A DNA stretch of 64,000 bases from Bradyrhizobium sp. OK095 (GCF_900109945.1 NZ_FOBX01000006.1:186001-250000); one strand, 5' to 3'. Shown: positions 8,136 through 16,494, numbered from the stretch's first letter. The notes: generated by a model from the sequence alone, not told the origin. Numbers and translations: made by a program.

Positions 8136-8546
8136 ATGCAATTCGACACCAAGATCGCGGTCGTGATCCGCACCGACCTGGAAGCCTGGCAGAAGCTCAA
8201 CGTCGCATCCTTCCTCTCAGGTGGCATCGCGGCCGCCTTTCCCGAATGTATCGGCGAGAATTATGAGGACGGCTCGGGGACGAAATACCTGTCCCTGATC
8301 GGTCAGCCGATCCTGATCTACGGCGCCGACGGTGCGGCGCTGACGCGCGCGCTCGATCGTGCGCTGACGCGCAACGTCAAGCCGGCGGTCTATACCGAGG
8401 ACATGTTCAAGACCACGCATGACGCTGCCAATCGCGAAGCGGTGAGGGCGGTGGCGCGCACCGACCTCAATCTTGTCGGTATCGCCATGCGCGCCGAGCG
8501 CAAGGTGATCGACAAGATCGTCGACGGACTCAAGTTCCACAGCTGA
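8136..8546 (+). CDS. DUF2000 family protein
   Basis: A 136-residue cytoplasmic protein of the DUF2000 family, a fold related to peptidyl-tRNA hydrolase 2. Typical features are the opening FDTKIAVVIRTDL, the central SGG and the segment GQPILIYGADG. No biochemical role is established. It stands alone, divergent from the hydrolase gene at 6828-7943. A clear Shine-Dalgarno sequence is lacking before the ATG at 8136. Another frame reads across its start from 7967 but shows no family features. Confidence 0.85.
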   Translation: MQFDTKIAVVIRTDLEAWQKLNVASFLSGGIAAAFPECIGENYEDGSGTKYLSLIGQPILIYGADGAALTRALDRALTRNVKPAVYTEDMFKTTHDAANREAVRAVARTDLNLVGIAMRAERKVIDKIVDGLKFHS

Positions 8547-8687
8547 CGCGTCTTCGCGCGTCGCGTCGTCATCGCGATGTCACGATCGCGCAAGGGCTTG
8601 CGTAAACTTTGTGCGGTTTGACCCCAATCAAAGGGCGCGCCGCCCGGCATCGCTAGTCTGCTTTGCATAATGCAAAGGAGCAGACCG

Positions 8688-9713
8688 ATGCCGACCATGA
8701 AAGCCGCAATCGTCAGACAATTCGGCAAGCCACTGGTGATCGAGGATGTCCCGGTGCCGCAGCCCGGTCCCGGCGAGGTTCTGGTCAAGGTGAAGGCGTG
8801 TGGCGTCTGTCACACCGACCTGCACGCCGCCTCCGGTGACTGGCCGGTGAAGCCGGTTCCGCCCTTCATCCCCGGTCATGAGGTGGCCGGCATCGTTGCT
8901 GCCCTCGGGCCCGGCGTGAAAAATCTGAAAGTCGGCGATGCCGTCGGTGTCGCCTGGCTGCATGACGCCTGCATGTCTTGCGAATATTGCGAGACCGGCT
9001 GGGAGACGCTGTGCGAGCACCAGCACAACACCGGCTACAGCGTGAATGGCGGTTTCGCCGAATATGTCATCGCCTCGGCGGCCTTCGCGGCAAAACTGCC
9101 GGCGACGATCGACTTCGCCGCCATCGCGCCGATCCTGTGCGCCGGCGTCACCACCTACAAGGGATTGAAGGAAACGGAAGCAAGGCCCGGCGAGTGGGTG
9201 GTGATCTCGGGCGTCGGCGGGCTCGGCCACGTCGCGATCCAGTACGCCAAGGCGATGGGGCTCAAGGTCGTGGCCGTCGATATCGCCGAGGACAAGCTGA
9301 AGCTCGCACGGGAAGCCGGCGCCGATCTCGCGGTCAACGCGCTCGCGGCCGATGCCGTGGACAAGGTGTTGGCGGCGACCGGAGGCGGGGCGCATGGCGT
9401 GCTGGTGACGGCGGTCTCGACCGCCGCCTTCGCCCAGGCGCTGAAGATGGTGCGCCGGAAGGGCACCGTCAGCCTCGTTGGCCTGCCGCCGGGTGAATTC
9501 CCGACGCCGATCTTCGACGTCGTGCTCAAGCGCATCACCGTGCGCGGCTCCATCGTCGGCACACGCCGCGATCTGGATGAGGCCATCGCATTCGCCACCG
9601 ACGGCAAGGTCAAGGCCGAGGTGACCAAGGTGCCGCTTGCGCAAATCAACGACGTCTTCGAGCGCATGAAGGCCGGCAAGATCGACGGCCGCGTGGTGCT
9701 GGACTTTGGCTAA
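8688..9713 (+). CDS. adhP: Zinc-dependent alcohol dehydrogenase, AdhP type
   Basis: A 341-residue medium-chain dehydrogenase. Catalytic zinc ligands appear in GVCHTD (Cys41) and PGHE (His64), the structural zinc site in CMSCEYCETGWETLC, and the NAD-binding Rossmann motif GVGGLGHVA near residue 175. It oxidises primary alcohols or reduces aldehydes with NAD. AAAGGAG at 8674-8680 sits seven bases before the ATG at 8688, so this start is preferred over the ATG at 8670. The upstream TTTGCATAATGCAAA is an inverted repeat that could be a regulator site. The neighbours are unrelated, so it is probably a single transcription unit. Confidence 0.93.
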   Translation: MPTMKAAIVRQFGKPLVIEDVPVPQPGPGEVLVKVKACGVCHTDLHAASGDWPVKPVPPFIPGHEVAGIVAALGPGVKNLKVGDAVGVAWLHDACMSCEYCETGWETLCEHQHNTGYSVNGGFAEYVIASAAFAAKLPATIDFAAIAPILCAGVTTYKGLKETEARPGEWVVISGVGGLGHVAIQYAKAMGLKVVAVDIAEDKLKLAREAGADLAVNALAADAVDKVLAATGGGAHGVLVTAVSTAAFAQALKMVRRKGTVSLVGLPPGEFPTPIFDVVLKRITVRGSIVGTRRDLDEAIAFATDGKVKAEVTKVPLAQINDVFERMKAGKIDGRVVLDFG

Positions 9714-9780
9714 AGCGTTTTCGAGCGAAGTGGCCGCCGGTTCGCGTAAAGAAAACGCGTCAGAACATGAATCGATCGCC

Positions 9781-10194
9781 TCACCCCGGCGGCATGCCTG
9801 CGAATTTCGGCAGGTCGGGGTCGAGACGATCCCAGTCATGCCCGCGCGCGGCATAAGTCACCACCTGCGGCTTGTAGCGGGCAGGCTCGTCGAGGCTTGC
9901 GGCGCGGATGGTGAAGATGTCGGGCATGGCGGCAAAGGTCAAATAGACCGGCACGCCGCACTGCGTGCAGAAGCCGCGCGTCTTCACATTGCCGCTGTCG
10001 CCGACCATGTCCCAGTGCTTCGCGTCGCCCGTCACCGTGACGCCGGCGCGCGCGAAGGTCATGTACGAGCCGTGGCCGCCGCCGCTTTCGCGCTGGCAGT
10101 CCCGACACTGGCAATGATTGCTGAACAGGGGCTCACCGGTGATCGCATAGCGGATCGCGCCGCAAGCGCAGCCGCCGGTAAAGGGTTTTGTCAT
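9781..10194 (-). CDS. GFA/CENP-V zinc-binding family protein
   Basis: A 137-residue protein of the GFA family, named after the glutathione-dependent formaldehyde-activating enzyme Gfa. It has the zinc pattern: CACGAIRY, HCQCRDCQR and CTQCGVPVY. Real activity is known for few members, so a thiol-conjugate or zinc-sulfur role is the most that can be said. It is the last gene of a three-gene operon with SRPBCC and ArsR genes (gap of 12 bases), a layout common in rhizobia. Confidence 0.88.
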   Translation of the reverse strand: MTKPFTGGCACGAIRYAITGEPLFSNHCQCRDCQRESGGGHGSYMTFARAGVTVTGDAKHWDMVGDSGNVKTRGFCTQCGVPVYLTFAAMPDIFTIRAASLDEPARYKPQVVTYAARGHDWDRLDPDLPKFAGMPPG

Positions 10195-10206
10195 CGCGAT
10201 AACTCC

Positions 10207-10671
10207 TTAACTCTCTTCGCCGCTGATCTCGTCGAGCTGTCTGACGACCTTCTTCCAGCCGCCGCTCATGACCGTGTAGGCGGACTCGTTCTTCGGCAGG
10301 ACGAAGCCCGCATGCACGAGACGGATCCGCGTGCCGGCCTCGACCGGCGTGAGGGACCAAGTGACGACGGTGTCGAGCGGCGCGCCGTAGCCGGTGTTGC
10401 GCGCATCGCCACCCGTCCAGGCGTAGACGAGGCGCCTGAAAGCCACGACCTCCAGAACCCGGCAATGAATGACGCCGTCCCAGTTGCCGCCCGGTTTGGT
10501 CTGGAAGGTGAAGGTGTTGCCTTCGACGGCTTCAAACCCGGTCGGTGGCATCAGCCAGCGCGCGATCAGCTGGGCGCTGGTCAGCGCCTTCCAGACCGTC
10601 TCGGGCGCATGCGGGAGCACCTCGTCGATGACGATGTCTTTTGTCTCGGCTTTCAACGCGGCTGCACTCAC
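10207..10671 (-). CDS. SRPBCC/AHSA1-domain protein
   Basis: A 154-residue START-like protein of the AHSA1 group: DIVIDEVLPHAPETVWKALT at the start and GGWKKVVRQLDEI at the end are diagnostic. These proteins form a deep hydrophobic pocket and are often encoded with ArsR-type repressors, as here (four-base overlap with the ArsR gene). The ligand is unknown. The pairing suggests that ArsR controls a small ligand-binding or toxin-handling unit. Confidence 0.9.
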   Translation of the reverse strand: MSAAALKAETKDIVIDEVLPHAPETVWKALTSAQLIARWLMPPTGFEAVEGNTFTFQTKPGGNWDGVIHCRVLEVVAFRRLVYAWTGGDARNTGYGAPLDTVVTWSLTPVEAGTRIRLVHAGFVLPKNESAYTVMSGGWKKVVRQLDEISGEES

Positions 10672-11003
10672 GGATCGATCTCCTTCAAAAGGTCACGCAG
10701 GTTCTGGAAGCGCTCGCGCCAGAAGACGCCGTAATGATCCATCCACGTGACCAGCGGTTCGAGTCCTTGCGGCGCGGCGCGGTAATAGACGTTGCGGCCC
10801 TCGGCGCGCTCGGCGACGAGGCCGGCCTGCTTGAGCGATTTCAGGTGCTGCGAGATCGCGCCTTGGGTGACGCCGCTGCCGCGCGTCAGCTCGGCAACGC
10901 TGATCTCCTCGCTCCCGAACACGCGCTCGAACACGGCGCGGCGGGTCGGATCGGCGAGGGCGCGCATCACGATGGTCACAGGGTTCGGGGCGGCTTCGAT
11001 CAT
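10668..11003 (-). CDS. ArsR/SdpR-type transcriptional repressor
   Basis: A 111-residue winged-helix regulator. ALADPTRRAVFERVF begins the domain, SVAELTRGSGVTQGAISQHLKSLKQAGLV is the helix-turn-helix (about residues 33-61), and the GRNVYYRA wing follows. It lacks the metal-binding cysteines of ArsR proper, so it belongs to the metal-independent SdpR-like group found with AHSA1 genes. It is first in the operon and probably represses it through the two palindromes at 11013-11046. Confidence 0.9.
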   Translation of the reverse strand: MIEAAPNPVTIVMRALADPTRRAVFERVFGSEEISVAELTRGSGVTQGAISQHLKSLKQAGLVAERAEGRNVYYRAAPQGLEPLVTWMDHYGVFWRERFQNLRDLLKEIDP

Positions 11004-11012
11004 GGCAATTCA

Positions 11013-11046
11013 ATTAGCGATGGCTAATGCATTAGTCAATACTAAT
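11013..11046. promoter_or_regulatory. Tandem ArsR-type palindromic operators
   Basis: Two perfect 6+4+6 palindromes with the same design: ATTAGC-GATG-GCTAAT (11013-11028) and ATTAGT-CAAT-ACTAAT (11031-11046). Their centres are 18 bases apart. They lie 9-43 bases upstream of the ArsR start and overlap a minus-strand TTGACT with a 17-base spacer to TAATTG, so binding would block the operon promoter. The shared ATTAG(C/T) half-site argues for one dimer per palindrome. Confidence 0.72.
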
Positions 11047-11075
11047 CCGTTGCGGCGCCATCGCGTGCGATGTTG

Positions 11076-11104
11076 TTGACTATGACTGACCAGTCAGTCA
11101 TAAA
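11076..11104 (+). promoter_or_regulatory. TetR operator over its own promoter
   Basis: ATGACTGACCAGTCAGTCAT at 11082-11101 is a 20-base palindrome with one mismatched pair, the size and form of TetR/AcrR operators. It fills the spacer between a TTGACT -35 element (11076-11081) and CATAAA (11099-11104), so a bound dimer would occlude polymerase. Autoregulation of the TetR-HlyD-ABC operon is the natural reading. Confidence 0.75.
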
Positions 11105-11110
11105 TGTAGA

Positions 11111-11806
11111 ATGACGAAGAAGCTGACCAAACTCGCCACGTCGTCAGCATCTCGCGCCAATGCGAAGGGTGCTGCGTCCGCTGGCGGCGAAGAGGCACCT
11201 GCATCGAACCGCGCCACGCGCGCGGCGGAGCGGCGGGCTGCGATCGTGGACGCTGCGATGGAGGAGTTCATCGCGCGCGGCTTTGCCGCGACGCGGCTCG
11301 ACGACATTGCGAAGCGCGCAGGCGTCGCGAAGGGCACGATCTACCTGCACTTCAGGGATAAGGAATCGATGTTCGAGGAACTGGTGCGCACCGTGATCGT
11401 GCCCGTCGTAGCGAAGCTCAATGCGCTGCCGCCGCCGACAGGCTCGGTGCGCGATCTCGTCGAGGCCTTCGCCGGCAATTTTTTGAAAGAGGTGATCGGC
11501 ACCAGGCGCGGCGATCTGGTGCGCTTGATCGTGGCGGAGGGGCCGCGCTTTCCGTCCGTGGCCGATTTCTACTACCGCGAGGTCGTCTCGCGCGGGATTG
11601 CCGGCATGCGTGCGCTGATCGAGCTCGGCATTGCCCGCGGCGAGATCCGTGAAAAAGACCTCGCGCGCTATCCGCAGATTCTGGTCGCGCCGGCGATGAT
11701 CGCCGTGATCTGGCAGAGCCTGTTTGCGCGCCACGCACCGCTCGATGCGCAGGACATGCTGCGCGTCCATCTCGATTTGATTTTTGGCGAACGGAGGACG
11801 ACATGA
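11111..11806 (+). CDS. TetR/AcrR family transcriptional regulator
   Basis: A 231-residue regulator. The DNA-binding domain is displaced by a 38-residue Ala-rich leader: RRAAIVDAAMEEFIARGFAATRLDDIAKRAGVAKGTIYLHFRDKESMFEELV covers the helix-turn-helix at about residues 42-90. The C-terminal part is an all-helical ligand domain. It is first in an operon with a membrane-fusion lipoprotein, an ABC ATPase and a permease, the same set as E. coli ybhG-ybhF-ybhS, which are also controlled by a TetR-type regulator. No strong ribosome site precedes the ATG at 11111; a later start would still keep the domain. Confidence 0.9.
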   Translation: MTKKLTKLATSSASRANAKGAASAGGEEAPASNRATRAAERRAAIVDAAMEEFIARGFAATRLDDIAKRAGVAKGTIYLHFRDKESMFEELVRTVIVPVVAKLNALPPPTGSVRDLVEAFAGNFLKEVIGTRRGDLVRLIVAEGPRFPSVADFYYREVVSRGIAGMRALIELGIARGEIREKDLARYPQILVAPAMIAVIWQSLFARHAPLDAQDMLRVHLDLIFGERRTT

Positions 11807-12720
11807 GGTCGTCACGGATTATGTCTCACCTCATCCTGAGGAGCGCGGAACGCGCGTCTCGAAGGATGCAGGCCCGGCTGTGGCTCCTCGCCCTTCGAGA
11901 CGCTGCTTCGCAGCTCCTCAGGGTGAGGGGGCGACAGCGGTATGCGCTGCGCCTCTGTGCGATCGCGGTTCTGGTCCTCGCGACCGGCCTTGCCGGCTGC
12001 AAGGAGAAGCGCGATCCCGGTTTCCAGGGCTGGGTCGAGGCCGACATGATTTTCGTCAGCCCGGACGAAGCGGGCCGGGTGACGAAGCTCAACATTCGTG
12101 AAGGCGACGAGGTCAAGGTCGGCGATGCCCTCTATTCCGTCGACGACGATCTCCAGCTCGCCGATCTTAACCAGAACAAGGCGACGCTTGCGAATGCGCA
12201 GCAGACTTATGATCGCGCGGCCTCGCTGAGCAAGACCGGCTCGGGCACGCAGGCCAATCTCGACTCCGCGGTGTCCTCCTTGCGCGTCGCGGAAGCGCGG
12301 GTGGTGACGTCGGAGACGCGTTTGGCGCGGCGCAAGGGCTCCGCCCCGGTCGCCGGCACGATCCAGCAGATCTACTTCCGCGAGGGCGAGATGGTGGCAG
12401 CGCAGCGGCCGGTGCTCTCGATCATGCCGCCCGGCAACATGAAGCTGCGCTTCTTCGTCCCCGAGACCGAGCTGCCGAAGCTTGCGATCGGCGACACCGT
12501 GCGGATCGCCTGCGATAATTGCGCGGCCGATCTTACCGCAAAGATCTATTTCATCGCGACCTCGGCCGAATACACCCCGCCTGTCATCTACAGCCTCGAA
12601 GAGCGCAACAAGCTCGTCTATCTCATCCAGGCTCGGCCCGCGCGCCCCGATGCCTTGCGCGTGGGGCAGCCGATCGACGTCTATCTCAATCCCAAAACGC
12701 CGGTGGCGGACAAGCGATGA
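11803..12720 (+). CDS. HlyD-type membrane-fusion lipoprotein of an ABC exporter
   Basis: A periplasmic adaptor: biotinyl-lipoyl-like domain (GWVEADMIFVSPDEAGRV), a helical hairpin (NQNKATLANAQQTYDRAASL...), and a beta-barrel domain. The lipobox LAGC places a lipidated cysteine after a hydrophobic stretch. The longest frame starts at 11803, overlapping the TetR stop, but then about 40 residues before the signal peptide are encoded by a palindromic repeat (11829-11928). A GTG at 11923 would give a compact lipoprotein signal and may be the true start. The reading frame survives the repeat intact. Next gene overlaps by four bases. Confidence 0.88.
   Translation: MRSSRIMSHLILRSAERASRRMQARLWLLALRDAASQLLRVRGRQRYALRLCAIAVLVLATGLAGCKEKRDPGFQGWVEADMIFVSPDEAGRVTKLNIREGDEVKVGDALYSVDDDLQLADLNQNKATLANAQQTYDRAASLSKTGSGTQANLDSAVSSLRVAEARVVTSETRLARRKGSAPVAGTIQQIYFREGEMVAAQRPVLSIMPPGNMKLRFFVPETELPKLAIGDTVRIACDNCAADLTAKIYFIATSAEYTPPVIYSLEERNKLVYLIQARPARPDALRVGQPIDVYLNPKTPVADKR
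11829..11928. repeat. Inverted palindromic repeat (CCTCATCCTGAGGAGC family) inside a gene start
   Basis: CCTCATCCTGAGGAGC near the left end mirrors GCTCCTCAGGGTGAGG at the right, and GCGTCTCGAAGG mirrors CCTTCGAGACGC further in, giving a long imperfect hairpin. It lies within the 5' part of the HlyD-type gene frame and has no stop codon in that frame. It could act as an mRNA structure that separates TetR from exporter translation. Confidence 0.8.
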
Positions 12721-13655
12721 GCGGCCCCCCCGGCAACGGCATCGCGATCGACGTCAAGGGCCTGACGAAATCGTTCGGCGGTCGCGAGGTCGTGCACGAT
12801 TTGTCGATGCAGGTGAAGCGCGGCTCGATCTACGGCTTCCTCGGTCCCAATGGTTCGGGCAAGACCACGACCATCCGCATCCTCTGCGGCCTGCTGACGC
12901 CCGACAGCGGCGAGGGCACCTGCCTCGGCTACGACATCTTGCGCGATGCCGACAAGATCAAGCGCCAGGTCGGCTACATGACCCAGCGCTTCAGCCTGTA
13001 TCAGGACCTGTCGGTCCGCGAAAACCTCGAATTCGTCGCGCGGCTCTATGGTCTGGCGGATGCGCGCGGCGCGGCGCGCGAGATGATCAAGCGGCTCGGC
13101 CTCTCGGGCCGCGAGGAGCAGCTCGCGGGCGAGCTCTCCGGCGGCTGGAAGCAGCGTCTGGCGCTTGGCGCCTGCACGCTGCCCAGTCCAAAGCTGTTGC
13201 TGCTGGATGAGCCGACGGCTGGCGTCGATCCCAAGGCGCGGCGTGATTTCTGGAACGAGATCCACGCGCTCGCAGCGGATGGACTCACCGTACTGGTCTC
13301 GACCCATTACATGGACGAGGCAGAACGTTGTCACGAGATCGCTTACATCGCCTACGGCCATCTGCTGACGCATGGCACGGTGGAGGAGGTGATCGCAGGA
13401 TCGGCGCTATCGACCTACACGGTGACCGGCGAGGACTTGAACGAGCTCACGGCCGCGCTCACAGGCAAGCCCGGCGTGGACATGGTGGCGCCGTTCGGCA
13501 CATCGCTGCACGTGTCTGGCCGCGATGTCGCCGCGCTCGAAGCCAGCATCGGGCCGTGGCGCGACAAGAGCAACCTGCACTGGCACCAATCGGCGCCGTC
13601 GCTGGAAGACGTGTTCATCGAATTGATGGGCCGCTCCAAGGACAATTTCCAATGA
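12717..13655 (+). CDS. ABC exporter ATP-binding protein (YbhF-like)
   Basis: A 312-residue ATPase. Walker A GPNGSGKT is near residue 44, the signature LSGGWKQR near 139, Walker B LLLLDEPTAGVD near 158, and the switch His in STHYMDEAERC near 192. The C-terminal extension matches drug-export ATPases of the DrrA/YbhF group. It powers export with the permease encoded next and the adaptor before it; four-base overlaps on both sides (12717-12720, 13652-13655) show coupled translation. The ATG at 12717 is chosen because it begins just before the domain; the frame is open further upstream without homology. Confidence 0.93.
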   Translation: MSGPPGNGIAIDVKGLTKSFGGREVVHDLSMQVKRGSIYGFLGPNGSGKTTTIRILCGLLTPDSGEGTCLGYDILRDADKIKRQVGYMTQRFSLYQDLSVRENLEFVARLYGLADARGAAREMIKRLGLSGREEQLAGELSGGWKQRLALGACTLPSPKLLLLDEPTAGVDPKARRDFWNEIHALAADGLTVLVSTHYMDEAERCHEIAYIAYGHLLTHGTVEEVIAGSALSTYTVTGEDLNELTAALTGKPGVDMVAPFGTSLHVSGRDVAALEASIGPWRDKSNLHWHQSAPSLEDVFIELMGRSKDNFQ

Positions 13656-14809
13656 GCGCCGTCGAGCATCCAGCACACGAAATCCGGGATCGCTTCGGCT
13701 TCTGGAAGCGCTCCTATGCGATGCTGATCAAGGAGTTCATCCAGCTCAAGCGCGACCGCGTCTCGTTCGCGATGATCGTGATGCTGCCGGTGATGCAGCT
13801 GCTGCTGTTCGGCTATGCCATCAACACCACGCCGCATAATCTGCCGAGCGCGGTGCTGCTCCAGGAGGATTCCGATCTCGCCCGTTCGGTGCTGAAGGCG
13901 CTGGAGAACACGAAATATTTCCGCTTCCTCTACGAGGTGCACGACGTCGAGGAGTTCGACAATCTGCTGAAATCCGGCAAGGTGCTGTTCGGCGTCGAGA
14001 TCCCGCGCGGCTTCGAGCGGGCGGTTCGGCGGGGCGACAAGCCCGCGCTGCTGGTTGCGGCCGATGCCACCGATCCGGTGGCGGCCAGCGCCGCGATCGG
14101 CTCGCTTGGCATGGTCGTGCAGACGGCGCTCAAACACGATCTCTATATCGGCGATCCCCCGGAAATGCCGTTCGAGATCCGCGCCCATGCGCGCTACAAT
14201 CCGGCGGCGTCCTCCAGCCTCAACATCGTGCCGGGCCTTGTCGGCACCATTTTGACCATGACCATGCTGATCTTCACCGCGCTCTCGGTCACGCGCGAGG
14301 TCGAACGCGGCACCATGGAGGCGCTGCTGTCGATGCCGATCAAGCCGGTCGAAGTGATGTTCGGCAAGATCATCCCTTATGTGCTGGTCGGTTTCGTTCA
14401 GGCCTTTCTCATCATCGGCATCGGCGTGTTGCTGTTCGGCGTGCCCGTGCTCGGCAATCTGTTCCTGCTGGCGCTGCTCTCGACGCTGTTCATCGCCACC
14501 AATCTGTCGATCGGCTACACCATCTCGACGGTGGTGCAGAACCAGTTGCAGGCCATGCAGATGGCCATGATGTTCTTCCTGCCGAGCATTCTGCTGTCCG
14601 GCTTCATGTTCCCGTTCGCCGGCATGCCGGCCTGGGCGCAATATGTCGGCGAATGCCTGCCCTTGACGCATTATTTGCGCATCGTTCGCGCCATCATGCT
14701 GAAGGGAGCCACGATGCAGAATCTGCGCTTCGACGCGCTGGCGCTGGCAATCCTGATGCTGGTCGCCATGACCATCGCCGTGACGCGCTTCCGCCGCACG
14801 CTGGATTGA
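13652..14809 (+). CDS. ABC-2 type exporter permease (YbhS-like)
   Basis: A 385-residue inner-membrane protein of the ABC2_membrane_3 group: a first transmembrane helix (MIVMLPVMQLLLFGYAI), a periplasmic domain of about 150 residues, then five helices (IVPGLVGTILTMTMLIFTALSV onwards). It forms the pore for the ATPase encoded upstream. E. coli has two such permeases (YbhR, YbhS); only one is present here, so it may form a homodimer. The likely cargo is a hydrophobic toxic compound, but nothing in the sequence names it. Confidence 0.92.
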   Translation: MSAVEHPAHEIRDRFGFWKRSYAMLIKEFIQLKRDRVSFAMIVMLPVMQLLLFGYAINTTPHNLPSAVLLQEDSDLARSVLKALENTKYFRFLYEVHDVEEFDNLLKSGKVLFGVEIPRGFERAVRRGDKPALLVAADATDPVAASAAIGSLGMVVQTALKHDLYIGDPPEMPFEIRAHARYNPAASSSLNIVPGLVGTILTMTMLIFTALSVTREVERGTMEALLSMPIKPVEVMFGKIIPYVLVGFVQAFLIIGIGVLLFGVPVLGNLFLLALLSTLFIATNLSIGYTISTVVQNQLQAMQMAMMFFLPSILLSGFMFPFAGMPAWAQYVGECLPLTHYLRIVRAIMLKGATMQNLRFDALALAILMLVAMTIAVTRFRRTLD

Positions 14810-14839
14810 GGCAAACTGCCCCTGAATCGAGGGGGTGAA

Positions 14840-16147
14840 ATGGTCAGCTTTGCGAGCAGGAAGACGCGGCAGGACGCCGCTCTGTCGGAGGATTTCGAGC
14901 GCGAGCTGACCCGGGAGGTGCTGCGCACCGAGCTGTTGCGGGTGAGGGCGCTGATCACGACGGGCTGCGTCATTATCTTGTTCCTGACAGCGACCTACCT
15001 GATCGACCCGGTTCTCGTGAACCGGGTCTGGCGCGGGACGGAGGGCCTCGTTCGTGAATACGCCCTCCTGGCGGGCTTCATCCTCTTCGAGGCCTGGGTC
15101 CATAGCCAGATCAGGCGAAACCTCAAGCTCGATCGCGACCTCCCGGTGATCAGGCGCTATATCGGCGCTTTCATCGAAACGTCGCTGCCGACGGTCATCC
15201 TGATCCTGCAGATTCGCAGCATGGGTGCTGCGCCTGCGCTCGGCTTCGTGCTGCCATTGGTTTATTTCATCTTCGTCATTCTTTCGACGCTGCGGCTCGA
15301 TTTCTGGCTGTCCACCTTCACGGGATTTGTGGCCGCAGCCGAACTCCTGACCGTCGCGCTGTATTACAATTCGGCGAGCGACACTGGCGAACCGCTGATC
15401 TACTTTCACGCCGTGCGCAGCACCATCATCCTGATCTGCGGCGTGCTCGCGGGCGCCGTCGGCGCGCGCTTGCGGCGGCAATTTGCCGCGAGCATTGCGG
15501 CGGCCACCGCGCGCGACCGCGTCACCAATCTGTTCGGCCAACACGTCTCGCCGCAGGTGGTGGAGCAGCTGATGGCGGCGGGGACGAGCACCGGCGGCGA
15601 CCTCCGCCGCGTCGCCGTGATGTTCGTCGATTTCCGCGGCTTCACTGCGGGTGCGCAGTCGCGCACCCCGCAGGAGGTGGTTGACCGCCTCGACGGCGCC
15701 TTCGCCGTGCTGGTCGACATCCTCGACCGCGAGGGCGGCATCGTGAACAAGTTTCTCGGCGATGGTTTTCTCGCGCTGTTCGGCGCGCCGCTGGAGGCCT
15801 CCGATGCCGCGCACCGCGCGGTTGCCGCCGGCCGCGAGATGCTGACTGCGATGGATCGCATCAACGCGGAGACGAGCTGGCCGCTGCGGATCGGAATCGG
15901 CATCCATTTCGGCGAGGTCGTCGCCGGCAATATCGGCTCGCCCCGCCGCAAGGAATACACGGTGATTGGCGACACCGTGAACTTCGCCTCGCGGCTGGAG
16001 GCGCTCAATAAGGAATTCGGCTCGCAGTTCCTGATCTCCGCGTCCGTGCGTGAGGCGCTTGGCGACGACGGCAAGGATGCTGTCGCGCTCGGCGAGGTCA
16101 CGGTGCGCGGTTACGAGCAACCGGTCGCCGTGTTTCAACTGGGGTGA
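14840..16147 (+). CDS. Membrane-bound class III adenylate/guanylate cyclase
   Basis: A 435-residue protein with about six transmembrane helices in the first 215 residues and a class III cyclase domain from about residue 255. Metal-binding aspartates are in FVDFRGFT and KFLGDGFLALFG, and the transition-state Asn and Arg are in DTVNFASRLE, so the catalytic site looks complete. It makes cyclic AMP (or GMP) in response to a membrane signal. GGGGGTG lies a few bases before the ATG. It follows the exporter operon by 30 bases and may share its transcript. Bradyrhizobium genomes carry many such cyclases. Confidence 0.92.
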   Translation: MVSFASRKTRQDAALSEDFERELTREVLRTELLRVRALITTGCVIILFLTATYLIDPVLVNRVWRGTEGLVREYALLAGFILFEAWVHSQIRRNLKLDRDLPVIRRYIGAFIETSLPTVILILQIRSMGAAPALGFVLPLVYFIFVILSTLRLDFWLSTFTGFVAAAELLTVALYYNSASDTGEPLIYFHAVRSTIILICGVLAGAVGARLRRQFAASIAAATARDRVTNLFGQHVSPQVVEQLMAAGTSTGGDLRRVAVMFVDFRGFTAGAQSRTPQEVVDRLDGAFAVLVDILDREGGIVNKFLGDGFLALFGAPLEASDAAHRAVAAGREMLTAMDRINAETSWPLRIGIGIHFGEVVAGNIGSPRRKEYTVIGDTVNFASRLEALNKEFGSQFLISASVREALGDDGKDAVALGEVTVRGYEQPVAVFQLG

Positions 16148-16262
16148 GGGGGCCGCTCTCGTTTCGTTGAAGGCGCGTGATGAAATATCGCGCGGGAATA
16201 TCCGCTCCTGCACTCAGGAGGTCGAAAACGCTCGGCTTCCGTTTGTCACGCGGAGAAGATCC

Positions 16263-16448
16263 ATGACCCGATTGCCCCTTGTTGCAGCTGTCCTGCTCGC
16301 CGCCGCCGTCTACCAAACCCAGGCCGCCGCCGCCCCGCGCCGCGCTCCTCCGCAGGCGACTGCGGACTGCGTGAGGGCTCCGGCGGAGGGCGCGTATGCC
16401 TCGGCGCCCTACACGCAGCCGCCCTGCATGCCGAAGACCACGAACTGA
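16263..16448 (+). CDS. Small secreted protein, unknown
   Basis: A 61-residue protein: a signal peptide (MTRLPLVAAVLLAAAVYQ, cleavage near AAA) followed by about 35 residues rich in Pro and Ala with two cysteines (ADC and PPC) that could form a disulfide. GGAGAAG lies five bases before the ATG at 16263. I recognise no family. It stands alone and is followed by a strong hairpin, so it is likely a separate transcript. Confidence 0.65.
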   Translation: MTRLPLVAAVLLAAAVYQTQAAAAPRRAPPQATADCVRAPAEGAYASAPYTQPPCMPKTTN

Positions 16449-16462
16449 GATCAAGGCAGGCG

Positions 16463-16494
16463 AGACCGGGCTGGAGAAACCGCCAGCCCGGTCT
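16463..16494 (+). terminator. Strong hairpin after the small secreted gene
   Basis: AGACCGGGCTGG (16463-16474) pairs perfectly with CCAGCCCGGTCT (16483-16494) around an eight-base loop, 14 bases after the stop. The following T-run is poor, so it may be a transcript end or a 3' stabiliser. Confidence 0.65.

Noticed and set aside
7967..8266. A 99-codon plus-strand frame overlapping the start of the DUF2000 gene
   Set aside because: Arg-rich with no family match; the overlapping DUF2000 frame is well supported.
9706..10734. A 342-codon plus-strand frame opposite the GFA and SRPBCC genes
   Set aside because: Shadow of an operon with clear family matches; no motif of its own.
13415..16213. A 932-codon open frame on the minus strand opposite the ABC permease and cyclase
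   Set aside because: It is antisense to genes with clear domains, is rich in His, Arg, Gln and Asp as shadow frames in GC-rich DNA are, and shows no motif or ribosome site.
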